Shown here piece by piece: positions 1-10,459 of a stretch of 64,000 bases of DNA (positions within the stretch are counted from its first letter, which is position 1; each line of letters starts with the position of its first letter). This DNA is from an uncultured Prevotella sp. (GTDB lineage Bacteria; Bacteroidota; Bacteroidia; Bacteroidales; Bacteroidaceae): the NCBI GenBank assembly GCA_900540375.1, contig UQFS01000003.1, forward strand, positions 62,001 to 126,000. Reading direction: 5' to 3'. The notes beneath the pieces were generated by a model. It was given only the letters and a program-made list of their open reading frames with translations, made no database searches and had not been told where the DNA came from. A program made the translations under genes and the position numbers.

Positions 1-937
1 TGATGGCGATGGCTGCAACAATACCATTGCGGATATCGGTGTACTCGTAGTTCTTATCGAAGAACTCCTTAATCGTTTTGGCAATATGCTCTTTGAAAGC
101 ACTCTGATGCGTACCGCCCTGTGTGGTATGCTGTCCATTGACAAAGCTATGATATTCCTCACCATACTGATTGGTATGGGTAAAGGCGATCTCAATATCC
201 TCTCCCTTGATGTGCACGATAGGATAGAGCGGATCGACAGTCATATTGTCAACCAGCAGGTCCTCCAAACCATTGCGGCTCTTGATACGCCGCCCGTTGT
301 ACATGATCGTCAGACCGGAGTTGAGGTAGGTATAGTTGCGGAGCATGGTCTCCACAAACTCGTCATGGAACGAATAGTTCTTAAACAGCGTATCATCAGG
401 CTGGAAGAAGATATAGGTACCATTCTCGTCCTGAGTCTCTTCGGTATGGTCTTCCTTCAGCACACCTTTCTCAAAGACCAGGCAGCGCACCGTACCGTCG
501 CGATAGCTCTTCACCTCAAAGCGGGAACTCAAAGCATTGACGGCCTTGACGCCGACGCCATTCAGTCCCACACTTTTCTTAAAAGCTTTGGAATCGTATT
601 TACCTCCTGTATTGAGCACAGAGACCGCTTCGACGAGCTTGCCCTGAGGGATGCCACGTCCATAGTCACGGACAGAGACACACAGATTGTCAATGATATC
701 CACTTCTATGCGGTCTCCTGCATGCATCTTGAACTCATCTATAGAGTTGTCGATGACTTCCTTTAACAACACATACACGCCATCCTCAGGCAGTGAGCCG
801 TCGCCCAAGCGCCCGATATACATACCGGGACGTGTGCGCACATGCTCCATGTCACTGAGGTGACGTATGTTGTCATCTGTGTAAGCCACTGTGGGCTGTT
901 CCTGCGTTTTGTTGGTATTATTTTTATTTTCAGACAT
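1..937 (-). CDS. parE: DNA topoisomerase IV subunit B (partial, C-terminal part outside window)
   Basis: ATPase subunit of the type IIA topoisomerase that decatenates chromosomes; works with ParC. About 312 codons are visible from the start ATG at 935-937; the rest lies beyond base 1. The translation shows a GHKL ATPase: N-box EVIDNSIDEF (about residues 60-69), DYGRGIP (91-97) and the lid GLNGVGVKAVNALS (124-137). The early RPGMYIGRLGDGS and VYVLLKEVIDNS wording resembles Bacteroidetes ParE more than GyrB, but with the C-terminus missing this is a family-level judgement. It lies 39 bp downstream of the GNAT-like gene on the same strand with no promoter motif between, so the two are probably co-transcribed. 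Confidence 0.85.
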   Translation of the reverse strand, partial: MSENKNNTNKTQEQPTVAYTDDNIRHLSDMEHVRTRPGMYIGRLGDGSLPEDGVYVLLKEVIDNSIDEFKMHAGDRIEVDIIDNLCVSVRDYGRGIPQGKLVEAVSVLNTGGKYDSKAFKKSVGLNGVGVKAVNALSSRFEVKSYRDGTVRCLVFEKGVLKEDHTEETQDENGTYIFFQPDDTLFKNYSFHDEFVETMLRNYTYLNSGLTIMYNGRRIKSRNGLEDLLVDNMTVDPLYPIVHIKGEDIEIAFTHTNQYGEEYHSFVNGQHTTQGGTHQSAFKEHIAKTIKEFFDKNYEYTDIRNGIVAAIAI

Positions 938-976
938 TTAGTTATGACAGGATGAGGGGGTTACAATATGATCGCG

Positions 977-2119
977 TCAGTCGATAGCCTTGCGATAGCA
1001 ACGACGACGCTTATGATTGATGTGTTCCAACGCGCTCCATTGGCTTTGCACGCCACTGTTGCTTTCCATCTCCACCTGCGATTCTCCCCACTTGATACCA
1101 TAGTCGATGTATCTTGGGATCAGATCGGCGAAGAGCAGTGCGTTGGCTCCTTTGGCGCGGTATTCAGGACGGAAGCCGATGAGCAGCAAGTCCACGCCAT
1201 CGGTCTTGTGGAATTTGGCCGCTCTCAGCACATGCCACCAGCCAAATGGCAGCAAGCGTCCACGATGGCACTTCTGCATGGCGTGCGACAGCGAAGGCAT
1301 GGTGATGCCTACTCCGGCGATACGGTCATTGTTGTTGCTGTCAACAATCACCGTTACGAGATTGAGATCCAAGGCGGGCATATACGACTTGACGTATTGA
1401 TCGATCTGTCGCTCCGTAAGCGTCACGAAACCATACAGGTCTTTATATGTCTCATTGATGACACGGAAGACCTCATGGGCATAGCCGTTGCGTATGTCTG
1501 CCTTGGTGATCTTCTTCACGTGCAGATTGTATCTCTTCTCCACAATCGTGGCGAGCTTCTCATATTTCTCGGGCACCTTATCAGGCACAGGCATGTAATA
1601 TTCTACATAGTCGTTGTCTTTCTCCCAACCGCCCAGCTTTTCCATGTGCTCGGGATAGTAAGCATAGTTGTAGATGGTAGGCATGGTTCCGAGCTTATCA
1701 AAGCCCCAGGTGAGCATGCCTTCAGGGTCGAGGTCGGTAAATCCAAGCGGTCCGACGACAGAGTTCATACCTTTCTTGCGCCCATATTCAGCCACAGCAT
1801 CGAGCAACGCCTGGCTTACTTCAATGTCATCAATGAAGTCGATCCACCCAAAACGCACGTCTTTGACGTTCCACCGTTCATTGGCGCGATGATTGATAAT
1901 GGCAGCCACACGACCAGCCAACTTCCCATCCTTGTAAGCAAGATAATATTCTGCCTCACAGAAGTCAAAAGCCACATTCTTGTCTTTGCGCAATGTTGCC
2001 ATCTCATCAATGAACAGATTAGGCACATCGTAAGGGCAACCTGCATAAAGGTCATAGTGGAAATCTATAAATGTGGCGAGCTCTTTGCGTGTCTCTACCT
2101 TCTTTATTTCTACAGACAT
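977..2119 (-). CDS. GNAT-like N-acetyltransferase family protein
   Basis: A 380-residue soluble protein with no signal peptide or membrane segment. The segment YYLAYKDGKLAGRVAAIINH (about residues 59-78) reads like the beta-strand and acetyl-CoA-binding strand of a GNAT fold, and a second GNAT-like part probably follows; this is a family-level impression. Proteins of this length and wording are conserved in Bacteroidales and are usually annotated only as N-acetyltransferase or hypothetical. The substrate is unknown. It heads a probable two-gene unit with parE. A promoter at 2155-2185 lies just upstream. A long open frame on the opposite strand over the same region is a shadow. Confidence 0.7.
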   Translation of the reverse strand: MSVEIKKVETRKELATFIDFHYDLYAGCPYDVPNLFIDEMATLRKDKNVAFDFCEAEYYLAYKDGKLAGRVAAIINHRANERWNVKDVRFGWIDFIDDIEVSQALLDAVAEYGRKKGMNSVVGPLGFTDLDPEGMLTWGFDKLGTMPTIYNYAYYPEHMEKLGGWEKDNDYVEYYMPVPDKVPEKYEKLATIVEKRYNLHVKKITKADIRNGYAHEVFRVINETYKDLYGFVTLTERQIDQYVKSYMPALDLNLVTVIVDSNNNDRIAGVGITMPSLSHAMQKCHRGRLLPFGWWHVLRAAKFHKTDGVDLLLIGFRPEYRAKGANALLFADLIPRYIDYGIKWGESQVEMESNSGVQSQWSALEHINHKRRRCYRKAID

Positions 2120-2154
2120 GAATGAATCTCTTATATTTAACGATTAAAGACTTG

Positions 2155-2185
2155 CAAAGGTAGTGATTTTAAGTCAAATAGCAAA
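2155..2185 (-). promoter_or_regulatory. Promoter of the GNAT-like gene/parE unit
   Basis: Reading the minus strand, TTTG (2182-2185), a 19-bp spacer and TACCTTTG (2155-2162) match the Bacteroidetes -33/-7 pattern TTTG and TAnnTTTG. The start codon at 2119 is about 36 bp downstream. Confidence 0.6.
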
Positions 2186-2287
2186 GGGTATTGATCAAAT
2201 TAACAATTTCTATTCAACAGGCCGACCTCTACCTTCTGCTGAAAGAATACTACGTTTAAGGAGAATCGAGAAGACACCCTCACGATG

Positions 2288-2360
2288 TTGAAGGAAAGAA
2301 GAGACACAATTGCAGGAAAGACGGGATACTGTTGCAGGAAAGACGGGATCCTGTTGCAGA
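2288..2360. repeat. Tandem imperfect repeat, 22-bp period, about 3.3 copies
   Basis: Units begin at 2288, 2310, 2332 and 2354 (last one partial). Units two and three differ at one base; each starts TTGCAGGAAAGACGGGAT. Unit one is degenerate (TTGAAGGAAAGAAGAG). The array ends two bases before the stop codon of the methyltransferase gene, so it lies in that gene's 3' flank. A 22-bp period cannot keep a reading frame, so it does not encode a peptide repeat. Arrays of the same period occur at 12419 and 26025. Confidence 0.8.
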
Positions 2361-2361
2361 A

Positions 2362-3582
2362 TTATGAGACAGGGCGACACAAGAACAAGAGATGCTTGTG
2401 CCGGATGGTGGTAGCAAATATATAGCTATTGCCCCCATCACGCAGACGGAGCCGTTTGCGAAGCTCCACAGCGGTCATGGGAAAGTTGCGCACAGCCACG
2501 TTGGCCTGGTCAACGTCTTTCAGCGCCAGTTTCACTTCACGCTTATTGAGCGATGAAATGGCCAAGATTTCAAACTGACGGCCGGGGAAGTCCGGAATCA
2601 TCTCATGTGAAAGGTACAGATGAGAATTGGCGTCTGCCATGTCCAAATCATATTTCGCACACAGTTCAGAGAAACATCCGGCCTTCATCAGACTGGCATT
2701 TGGGGCATACAAGAAACGATAGTCCTGTAGTTGCTCAGCATTGCAGTAGCGGACGGCAGTCGGCATCTCTTTCTCCGCATTATATGTAAATGTCTTGCTA
2801 TCGTTGACGCAGGTCACTGTCAATGGGTGTTGATGATGCGTAGCCACCAACAACAGTTCCTTGCACTCATTATGCACAGAGAGTATATGCACGTCAAAGG
2901 ACACGGCTTGCGAAGTGGCTTTCCTCAGTTGTCTGACAGCCTCATGCCAGTCAAGCATCGGCGAGAGCTTCATCATCACTCCCGTAGACAGTAGCATCAT
3001 CCTGTCGAAGAGCTGTAACACATCCGGCGTGCAAGTCTCCATTCCGGCGACCTTTCTTCCCTGCACATCACGCCGGGCCGGATCTATGAAGAAGAAACGC
3101 CGGACATCATCCTGCAAGTCTGCAAGAAACTTCATGCTGTCGTCGTTGACAATAACAGCATCGGGCAAGCCCAGACAAGGCATATTATGGCGTGCCAGAC
3201 GGCACAAATGCCCGTCACGCTCCACATATACCGCTTTGCCAAAAGCCTGTGCCAGAAACGAGAAATCAACGCCCCAGCCGCCTGTGAGATCCACGAGGGT
3301 CGTATCCCTACTCTGTTCTCCAAGTATCGTCGCTATGAGTCGCTGCTTATATTCCGCCGTTGCCTGCGAGCTACATTGTTCCATATTGAGATGAGGAGGA
3401 TAGATGATGTCCTTGCAAGCAGCCCACCTTGGCACCTTCTCCACAGCCTTTTTCCACCCCGCGATCTGGTTCAGCACATATGACATATCCACCTCTGGAT
3501 ACCTGTCGGCCTGCAAGGCAAGTTGTCTCACGTCGTCCTCACGATGTTGCAATACAAAGTCAGTTATTACAATATTACACAT
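2362..3582 (-). CDS. Class I SAM-dependent methyltransferase with THUMP-like C-terminal domain
   Basis: A 406-residue cytosolic protein. DLTGGWGVD (residues 98-106) is the SAM-binding motif I of a Rossmann methyltransferase; FFIDPARRD (164-172) occupies the position of the catalytic motif IV and resembles the DPAR motif of Bacteroidetes THUMP-like methyltransferases. The remaining C-terminal half fits the THUMP-like domain, suggesting an RNA substrate, but the exact base is not known. It stands alone: a promoter lies at 3624-3656, and a 22-bp repeat array follows the stop codon. The start at 3582 is the first in-frame ATG after that promoter. Confidence 0.75.
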   Translation of the reverse strand: MCNIVITDFVLQHREDDVRQLALQADRYPEVDMSYVLNQIAGWKKAVEKVPRWAACKDIIYPPHLNMEQCSSQATAEYKQRLIATILGEQSRDTTLVDLTGGWGVDFSFLAQAFGKAVYVERDGHLCRLARHNMPCLGLPDAVIVNDDSMKFLADLQDDVRRFFFIDPARRDVQGRKVAGMETCTPDVLQLFDRMMLLSTGVMMKLSPMLDWHEAVRQLRKATSQAVSFDVHILSVHNECKELLLVATHHQHPLTVTCVNDSKTFTYNAEKEMPTAVRYCNAEQLQDYRFLYAPNASLMKAGCFSELCAKYDLDMADANSHLYLSHEMIPDFPGRQFEILAISSLNKREVKLALKDVDQANVAVRNFPMTAVELRKRLRLRDGGNSYIFATTIRHKHLLFLCRPVS

Positions 3583-3623
3583 AAAATATTCAAAAACAGA
3601 ACAATTATTATTATTATATAACG

Positions 3624-3656
3624 CAAAATTATCGCAATATATTTGGTCATATCAAA
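3624..3656 (-). promoter_or_regulatory. Promoter of the THUMP-like methyltransferase
   Basis: On the minus strand TTTG (3653-3656), a 21-bp spacer and TAATTTTG (3624-3631). It overlaps, in the opposite direction, the promoter of the small gene at 3712, so the two units may compete for polymerase. Confidence 0.55.
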
Positions 3657-3673
3657 TATATTTTCTATATTTG
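3642..3673 (+). promoter_or_regulatory. Promoter of the 38-residue peptide gene
   Basis: TTTGG (3642-3646), a 19-bp spacer and TATATTTG (3666-3673) match the Bacteroidetes promoter pattern very well. Transcription would begin near 3680, about 30 nt before the ATG at 3712. Confidence 0.65.
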
Positions 3674-3711
3674 CAATGTGAAGCTTTATATCCAATCTAT
3701 TTAATAGAACC

Positions 3712-3828
3712 ATGAAAACGAGTAGTAAAAACCTAGCTGGCATCTTCCAAGAGGAAGACATCCAAAGGAAAAAGAATGAAGAAGAAAGTCTCTGCCAAAA
3801 TCTTGGTGGAGAGATATGGTATCAATAA
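3712..3828 (+). CDS. Small peptide gene, 38 residues, with Gly-Gly near its end
   Basis: The ATG follows a very good promoter (3642-3673), and a strong hairpin (3861-3899) follows the stop, so the frame sits in a compact transcription unit of its own. The product begins MKTSSKNLAGIFQEED, has a highly charged middle (QRKKNEEE) and ends SLCQNLGGEIWYQ. There is no signal peptide or membrane helix. The pattern of a charged amphipathic leader ending in Gly-Gly recalls double-glycine leader peptides that are cut by C39-peptidase transporters, which would release only EIWYQ; this is inference and no such transporter is in the window. It may also simply be a small cytosolic protein or a non-coding RNA with a chance frame. 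Confidence 0.5.
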   Translation: MKTSSKNLAGIFQEEDIQRKKNEEESLCQNLGGEIWYQ

Positions 3829-3860
3829 GTATTAATTCAATCCTATTGAAGAAACAGAGA

Positions 3861-3899
3861 GAGGGGTCGATCCGGTGAGGGTCGACCCTCGTTGTTTTA
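3861..3899 (+). terminator. Terminator-like hairpin after the small peptide gene
   Basis: GGGTCGA (3864-3870) pairs with TCGACCC (3882-3888); the right half also forms the self-complementary 14-mer GAGGGTCGACCCTC (3877-3890). GTTGTTTTAT follows, as expected for a rho-independent terminator on the plus strand. Confidence 0.65.
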
Positions 3900-4012
3900 T
3901 AATGAACTAAGCATCGTTGCCTAAAGCCTATAGCCTCTATTTATCATGCTTACAGCCTGTTGACTGACGCTTACGTAATGCTGACCAGCACTTATAAGTG
4001 TGTCGACTCATA

Positions 4013-4049
4013 AAATAAGGAGTCCTGCTTGCGCTTGGACTCCTTATTT
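4013..4049 (-). terminator. Terminator of frdCAB
   Basis: Perfect 13-bp inverted repeat AAATAAGGAGTCC (4013-4025) and GGACTCCTTATTT (4037-4049), 37 bp past the frdB stop. T-rich sequence follows on both strands, so it may also stop plus-strand transcription. Confidence 0.75.
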
Positions 4050-4085
4050 ATATATACGTGACTTAGTCAGCAACATAGGCATGAC

Positions 4086-4841
4086 TTAGTCAGCCAGCTT
4101 AGCCTTGATAAACTCGCGGTTGAGACGTGCGATGTTGGCGATAGACTCGTTCTTCGGGCACTCAGCCTCGCAGGCGCGGGTGTTGGTGCAGTTACCGAAG
4201 CCGAGTTCCTCCATCTTAGCGACCATAGCCTTGGCCCGCTTAGCAGCCTCAGGACGGCCTTGTGGCAGCAGAGCGAACTGGCTCACCTTGGAGCTGACGA
4301 AGAGCATGGCAGAGCCATTCTTGCAGGCAGCTACGCAAGCGCCACAGCCGATGCAGGTAGCGCAGTCCATAGCCTCGTCGGCATCCTGCTTAGGAATGAG
4401 GATGGCATTGGCATCCTGAGCCTGACCAGTGCGCACAGAGGTGTAACCGCCAGCGGCGATGATCTTGTCAAAAGCAGAGCGGTCGACCATACAGTCCTTG
4501 ATGACAGGGAAGGCAGCAGAACGCCAGGGCTCCACAGTGATCACGTCACCATCGTGGAAACGACGCATATAGAGCTGGCAAGTAGTAGCTCCCTGAGCAG
4601 GTCCGTGAGGATGACCGTTGATGTAGAGCGAGCACATACCGCAGATACCCTCGCGGCAGTCGTGGTCAAAGACGAACGGCTCTTTGTTGGCCTCGATGAG
4701 CTGCTCGTTGAGGATGTCCAGCATCTCCAGGAAAGAGGTGTCGCCAGGGATATCCTTCATCTCAAAGGTATCAAAGTGACCCTCAGCCGTGGGGCCATTC
4801 TGACGCCATACTTTCAGTGTGAATGAAATATTTGTATCCAT
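4086..4841 (-). CDS. frdB: Fumarate reductase/succinate dehydrogenase iron-sulfur subunit
   Basis: Carries electrons between the flavoprotein and the membrane cytochrome b of the quinone-linked succinate:fumarate oxidoreductase. The 251-residue protein has the plant-type [2Fe-2S] cysteines C62, C67, C70 and C88 (CREGICGMC then C) and, in the C-terminal half, CATCIGCGACVAAC (C160, C163, C166, C169, C173) plus C218, C224 and C228 for the 4Fe-4S/3Fe-4S centres. It is third in the order frdC-frdA-frdB, 16 bp after frdA. In Prevotella this complex reduces fumarate to succinate during fermentation. Names frdB and sdhB are both in use for this B-type family. Confidence 0.93.
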   Translation of the reverse strand: MDTNISFTLKVWRQNGPTAEGHFDTFEMKDIPGDTSFLEMLDILNEQLIEANKEPFVFDHDCREGICGMCSLYINGHPHGPAQGATTCQLYMRRFHDGDVITVEPWRSAAFPVIKDCMVDRSAFDKIIAAGGYTSVRTGQAQDANAILIPKQDADEAMDCATCIGCGACVAACKNGSAMLFVSSKVSQFALLPQGRPEAAKRAKAMVAKMEELGFGNCTNTRACEAECPKNESIANIARLNREFIKAKLAD

Positions 4842-4857
4842 TGTCTTGATTCCTTAA

Positions 4858-6807
4858 TTAAGATTTATAGTTTCTCGTCTGAACCTTGATGTACTGATAG
4901 TTCAGGTCTTCCTTGAGCAGTTCAGGAGCCGTCTCGTCAGAGCCGTTGTACTTCCAGCAAGCCACATACATGTAGTTCTCGTCATCACGCTTAGCCTCGC
5001 CGTCCTCGGTCTGGCTCTCCTCGCGGAAGTGTCCACCGCAGCTTTCGTTACGGTTCAGGGCATCATAAGCGATCAGCTCGCCCATGGTGATGAAGTCACG
5101 CAGATGGATAGCCTTGTCAAGCTCCACGTTCAGACCCTCGCGAGTACCAGGGATGCGCACATGCTCGTCAAACTCTACGCGGATGTCCTTGAGCATCTTC
5201 AGAGCCTTTTCCAGTCCCTCCTTGTTACGTGCCATACCGACGTAGTCCCACATGATGCCGTAGAGCTTCTTATGGATGGAGTCGACACTCTGGTCGTGGT
5301 ACTTGGTGTTCATCAGGCGCTGCATCTCAGCCTCCACGCCTTTCTCAGCCTCCTCGAACTCCGGACGGCCGGTGCTGTACAAAGGCACAGTGATCTGGTC
5401 AGACAGATAGTTCTGCATAGTATAAGGAATCACGAAGTAGCCGTCACTCAAGCCCTGCATCAAAGCAGAAGCACCCAGACGGTTAGCACCGTGGTCAGAG
5501 AAGTTGCACTCACCCAGAGCGAAGAGACCCTTGATGGAAGTCTGCAACTCATAGTCTACCCACAGACCACCCATCGTATAGTGGATAGCGGGGAAGATCA
5601 TCATCGGGTTATCGTGCGGATCAACGTCGGTGATCTCCTGATACATATCGAAGAGGTTGCCATAACGCTGGTCTACAACGTCACGGCCCAGGCGCTGGAA
5701 AGCCTCGGAGAAATCGAGGAACACAGCCAGACCGGTGTTGTTCACGCCATAGCCCTTGTCGGTACGCTCCTTAGCGGCACGGGAAGCCACGTCACGGGGC
5801 ACGAGATTACCGAAGGCAGGATAACGGCGCTCCAAGTAGTAGTCACGGTCTTCCTCTGGAATGTCACGACCCTTGATCTCACCACGCTGGAGTTTCTGAG
5901 CGTCCTCAAGCTTCTTCGGTACCCAGATACGGCCGTCGTTACGCAGAGACTCGGACATCAGCGTCAGCTTACTCTGCTTGTCACCATGTACAGGAATACA
6001 AGTCGGGTGGATCTGAACGAAGCAGGGGTTAGCGAAGTAAGCGCCCTTGCGATAAGCCTGCAGTGCAGCGGTGCAGTTGCAGCCCATGGCGTTGGTGGAG
6101 AGGAAGTAAGTATTTCCGTATCCACCGGTAGCGAGGCAGACAGCGTGAGCGGAGTAGCGCTCGAGCTTACCGGTTACCAGGTTCTTGGCAATGATGCCGC
6201 GTGCGCGACCGTCGATGATAACGACATCCTCCATCTCGGTACGAGTGTGGAGCTCCACGCTACCGCGGTTGACCTCTTTCATCAGAGAAGAGTAAGCGCC
6301 GAGCAACAGCTGCTGGCCGGTCTGACCCTTGGCATAGAATGTACGGCTGACCTGCACACCACCGAAAGAGCGGTTGGCGAGCATGCCACCATACTCACGT
6401 GCGAAAGGCACGCCCTGTGCGACGCACTGGTCGATGATGTTTGCACTGACCTCAGCCAGACGATAGACGTTGGCCTCACGTGCGCGGTAGTCACCACCTT
6501 TGATCGTATCGTAGAACAGACGGTAGACGCAGTCGCCATCGTTCTGGTAGTTCTTTGCGGCATTGATACCACCCTGAGCCGCGATAGAGTGAGCGCGACG
6601 GGGTGAATCCTGGATACAGAAGTTAATCACATGGAAGCCCATCTCACCCAGAGAGGCAGCAGCACTGGCACCAGCCAGACCGGTACCCACGACGATGATG
6701 CTCAGCTTACGCTTGTTGGCGGGGTTGACCAGTTTCTGATGCGCTTTATAGTTGGTCCATTTTTCAGCCAAAGGGCCTTCAGGAATCTTAGAATCTATTT
6801 GTGACAT
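4858..6807 (-). CDS. frdA: Fumarate reductase/succinate dehydrogenase flavoprotein subunit
   Basis: Catalytic subunit that interconverts fumarate and succinate with covalent FAD. The 649-residue chain has the dinucleotide-binding motif VVGTGLAGASAAASLG (about 39-54), the FAD-attachment region HSIAAQGG (73-80) and, further on, HYTMGGLWVD and the capping-domain segment NLVPRDVASRA. Length and the compact three-gene operon fit the B-type enzyme (Wolinella and Bacteroides). It lies 41 bp after frdC and 16 bp before frdB, with no internal promoter seen. The codon use is that of a well-expressed gene. A 525-codon open frame on the opposite strand is a shadow. Confidence 0.95.
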   Translation of the reverse strand: MSQIDSKIPEGPLAEKWTNYKAHQKLVNPANKRKLSIIVVGTGLAGASAAASLGEMGFHVINFCIQDSPRRAHSIAAQGGINAAKNYQNDGDCVYRLFYDTIKGGDYRAREANVYRLAEVSANIIDQCVAQGVPFAREYGGMLANRSFGGVQVSRTFYAKGQTGQQLLLGAYSSLMKEVNRGSVELHTRTEMEDVVIIDGRARGIIAKNLVTGKLERYSAHAVCLATGGYGNTYFLSTNAMGCNCTAALQAYRKGAYFANPCFVQIHPTCIPVHGDKQSKLTLMSESLRNDGRIWVPKKLEDAQKLQRGEIKGRDIPEEDRDYYLERRYPAFGNLVPRDVASRAAKERTDKGYGVNNTGLAVFLDFSEAFQRLGRDVVDQRYGNLFDMYQEITDVDPHDNPMMIFPAIHYTMGGLWVDYELQTSIKGLFALGECNFSDHGANRLGASALMQGLSDGYFVIPYTMQNYLSDQITVPLYSTGRPEFEEAEKGVEAEMQRLMNTKYHDQSVDSIHKKLYGIMWDYVGMARNKEGLEKALKMLKDIRVEFDEHVRIPGTREGLNVELDKAIHLRDFITMGELIAYDALNRNESCGGHFREESQTEDGEAKRDDENYMYVACWKYNGSDETAPELLKEDLNYQYIKVQTRNYKS

Positions 6808-6848
6808 AATTAGTTGATGCTAATGATAAATGATGTAAGGAATCGGAT

Positions 6849-7532
6849 TTAAGCATTGCACATGCTGGGGGCAAAGCCGAGCCAAAAGGACAGAATCAAG
6901 AAGGCAAAGACAGCCATGAGGATGGTGACATATACCAGACCGATGCACTGCCAGCGCTTCAGCCAAATCTTGCCGCTCCATCCCAGTGTCTGCATAGCGC
7001 TCCAGAAGCCGTGAGAGAGGTGGAACCAGATGGCGCAGATCCAGATCAGATACAGAATAGAGAACAGAGGATTGGAGAAAGTGTCCTGAATCCAGGCGAA
7101 GCCGTCAGCAGGATCGTGTGCGACCTCGATGCCAGCAAGCTCTGCAAACATCATGTGACCCCAGAAGTTGTAAAGGTGGAGCACGATGCCGATGAGGATG
7201 ATCAGACCGAGCACGAGCATGTTCTGCGAAGCCCAGCTCACCTCAGGACGGCGGCTTGTCACCTCATAGCGCTGCTCACCACGTGCACGACGGTTCTGAG
7301 CTGTCAGGATGAAAGCGTAGACGATGTGACACACGGCCAAGAAAGCCAGGCCCAAAGTACCAGCCACTGCATACCAGTTGCTTCCCAAAAAACCGCAAAC
7401 CGTGTTGTACGCATCCCCGGAGAAGAATGCGGCAACATTCATGCAGCAGTGGAAAGTCAAGAATAGAATAAGGCAGATGCCGGTCACCGACATCACAACT
7501 TTTCTACCAATCGGAGAATTGATTAACCACAT
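6849..7532 (-). CDS. frdC: Fumarate reductase/succinate dehydrogenase cytochrome b subunit
   Basis: Membrane anchor carrying two b-type haems and the menaquinone site of the complex. The 227-residue protein has about five hydrophobic helices (about residues 10-35, 55-80, 100-125, 155-175 and 195-220) with several histidines inside or next to them, as in the single-anchor (B-type) family. First gene of frdCAB, with a promoter at 7660-7690 and an unusually long leader of about 120 nt. No known riboswitch could be recognised in the leader. Confidence 0.92.
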   Translation of the reverse strand: MWLINSPIGRKVVMSVTGICLILFLTFHCCMNVAAFFSGDAYNTVCGFLGSNWYAVAGTLGLAFLAVCHIVYAFILTAQNRRARGEQRYEVTSRRPEVSWASQNMLVLGLIILIGIVLHLYNFWGHMMFAELAGIEVAHDPADGFAWIQDTFSNPLFSILYLIWICAIWFHLSHGFWSAMQTLGWSGKIWLKRWQCIGLVYVTILMAVFAFLILSFWLGFAPSMCNA

Positions 7533-7659
7533 AAATGATTGACTTTTAATTATTTAACTGTTAGATAAATCCGATATTAACACTTTTAAGCATCCATCTG
7601 AGTGCAGCATTCCATCCCCCTATACCTTATATATAGTAGGAGGTGCCGTTTTCAGTATG

Positions 7660-7690
7660 CAAAAATACTATATTTTAGCGATAATTCAAA
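7660..7690 (-). promoter_or_regulatory. Promoter of frdCAB
   Basis: On the minus strand TTTG (7687-7690), a 19-bp spacer and TATTTTTG (7660-7667). The predicted transcript begins near 7653, leaving a leader of about 120 nt before frdC. Confidence 0.65.
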
Positions 7691-7746
7691 GCAAAAGCGA
7701 TAAAAATTGAATTTAATTTCTTACTTTTGCCAAAAAAGACAGAAAC

Positions 7747-9618
<1,872 letters not shown>

Positions 9619-9672
9619 GCACGAGCTGCCGCTCTTCTCACACTTCAAGATCAATTGGACGGAAATCATAAA

Positions 9673-9688
9673 AGTTTCACGTGAAACT
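9673..9688. other. parS-like centromere site 1
   Basis: A perfect 16-bp palindrome, AGTTTCACGTGAAACT, in the mnmG-apt gap. Its 14-bp core GTTTCACGTGAAAC equals the core of the ParB-binding parS consensus TGTTNCACGTGAAACA. A second copy is at 10460. Confidence 0.75.
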
Positions 9689-9746
9689 GTAAAACGTATA
9701 AGATATTGAAATAAAGCCACTTAATCATTAAAGTAAAACGTAAAAG

Positions 9747-10277
9747 ATGAACAAACAAATCTTATTGGATAATCTGCGTGTCATTCCTGACTGGCCGATT
9801 AAAGGAGTTCATTTCAGGGATATAACAACGATGTTTAAGAGTCCCGAATGCATTCAAGAACTGAGCAATGCCATGTATGATCTCTACAAGGACAAAGGCA
9901 TTACTAAGATCGTGGGCATAGAGAGCAGAGGCTTCGTCCTCAGTTCTGCTGCTGCCTACCTTCTTCACGCCGGCATCGTTCTTTGCCGCAAGCCGGGCAA
10001 ACTCCCCTGCGAGACAATCCAGCAAAGCTACGCCAAAGAATATGGTGCCGACACGATCGAAATCCATAAAGACGCTATTACGCCCGACGACGTGGTGCTG
10101 CTCCATGATGATCTCCTTGCCACGGGCGGCACAATGAAGGCTGCTTGCGACCTCGTCAAGAAGTTTCATCCCAAGAAGATATATTGCAACTTCATCATAG
10201 AATTGCAATCCGAATTTCTCCACGCACGCGACATCTTCGACAAGGACATTGAGGTTACAAGCCTCTTGCAGTTCTGA
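9747..10277 (+). CDS. apt: Adenine phosphoribosyltransferase
   Basis: Converts adenine and PRPP to AMP in purine salvage. At 176 residues it is the usual length. It has the adenine-binding N-terminus (PIKGVHFRDITTMF, about 17-30), GIESRGFVLSSAAA (58-70) and the PRPP loop VVLLHDDLLATGGTM (116-130). It lies between the two parS-like sites, 128 bp after mnmG, and is followed by its own terminator (10294-10327). No convincing promoter of its own was found, so it may be read through from mnmG. Confidence 0.95.
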   Translation: MNKQILLDNLRVIPDWPIKGVHFRDITTMFKSPECIQELSNAMYDLYKDKGITKIVGIESRGFVLSSAAAYLLHAGIVLCRKPGKLPCETIQQSYAKEYGADTIEIHKDAITPDDVVLLHDDLLATGGTMKAACDLVKKFHPKKIYCNFIIELQSEFLHARDIFDKDIEVTSLLQF

Positions 10278-10293
10278 TAGACTTCAAAATCAC

Positions 10294-10327
10294 AAAGCCA
10301 AGACCGCCAAAACGGTCTTGGCCTTTT
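10294..10327 (+). terminator. Terminator of apt
   Basis: GCCAAGACCG (10297-10306) and CGGTCTTGGC (10313-10322) form a perfect 10-bp stem with a 6-nt loop, followed by CTTTTAG. Confidence 0.75.
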
Positions 10328-10459
10328 AGCCTATAATCGAAGTGAAATTAGCAGAAACAAATGCTGCGCGCCAACGCAGCCCTCAATGCAAAGAGAAGCA
10401 AAGCCGTTTATGACCCGCTACACGACGGATGCAGACGGAATCAATAGGCTTACAGTATT

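Noticed and set aside
2288..2360. CRISPR-like array
   Set aside because: The 22-bp units are directly tandem with no unique spacers, and no cas gene is in the window. The same holds for 12419 and 26025.
5029..6606. 525-codon open frame opposite frdA
   Set aside because: Antisense shadow of a GC3-rich gene; composition unlike a protein. Similar long shadows lie opposite the GNAT-like gene, ispG, gap, guaA and rnr.
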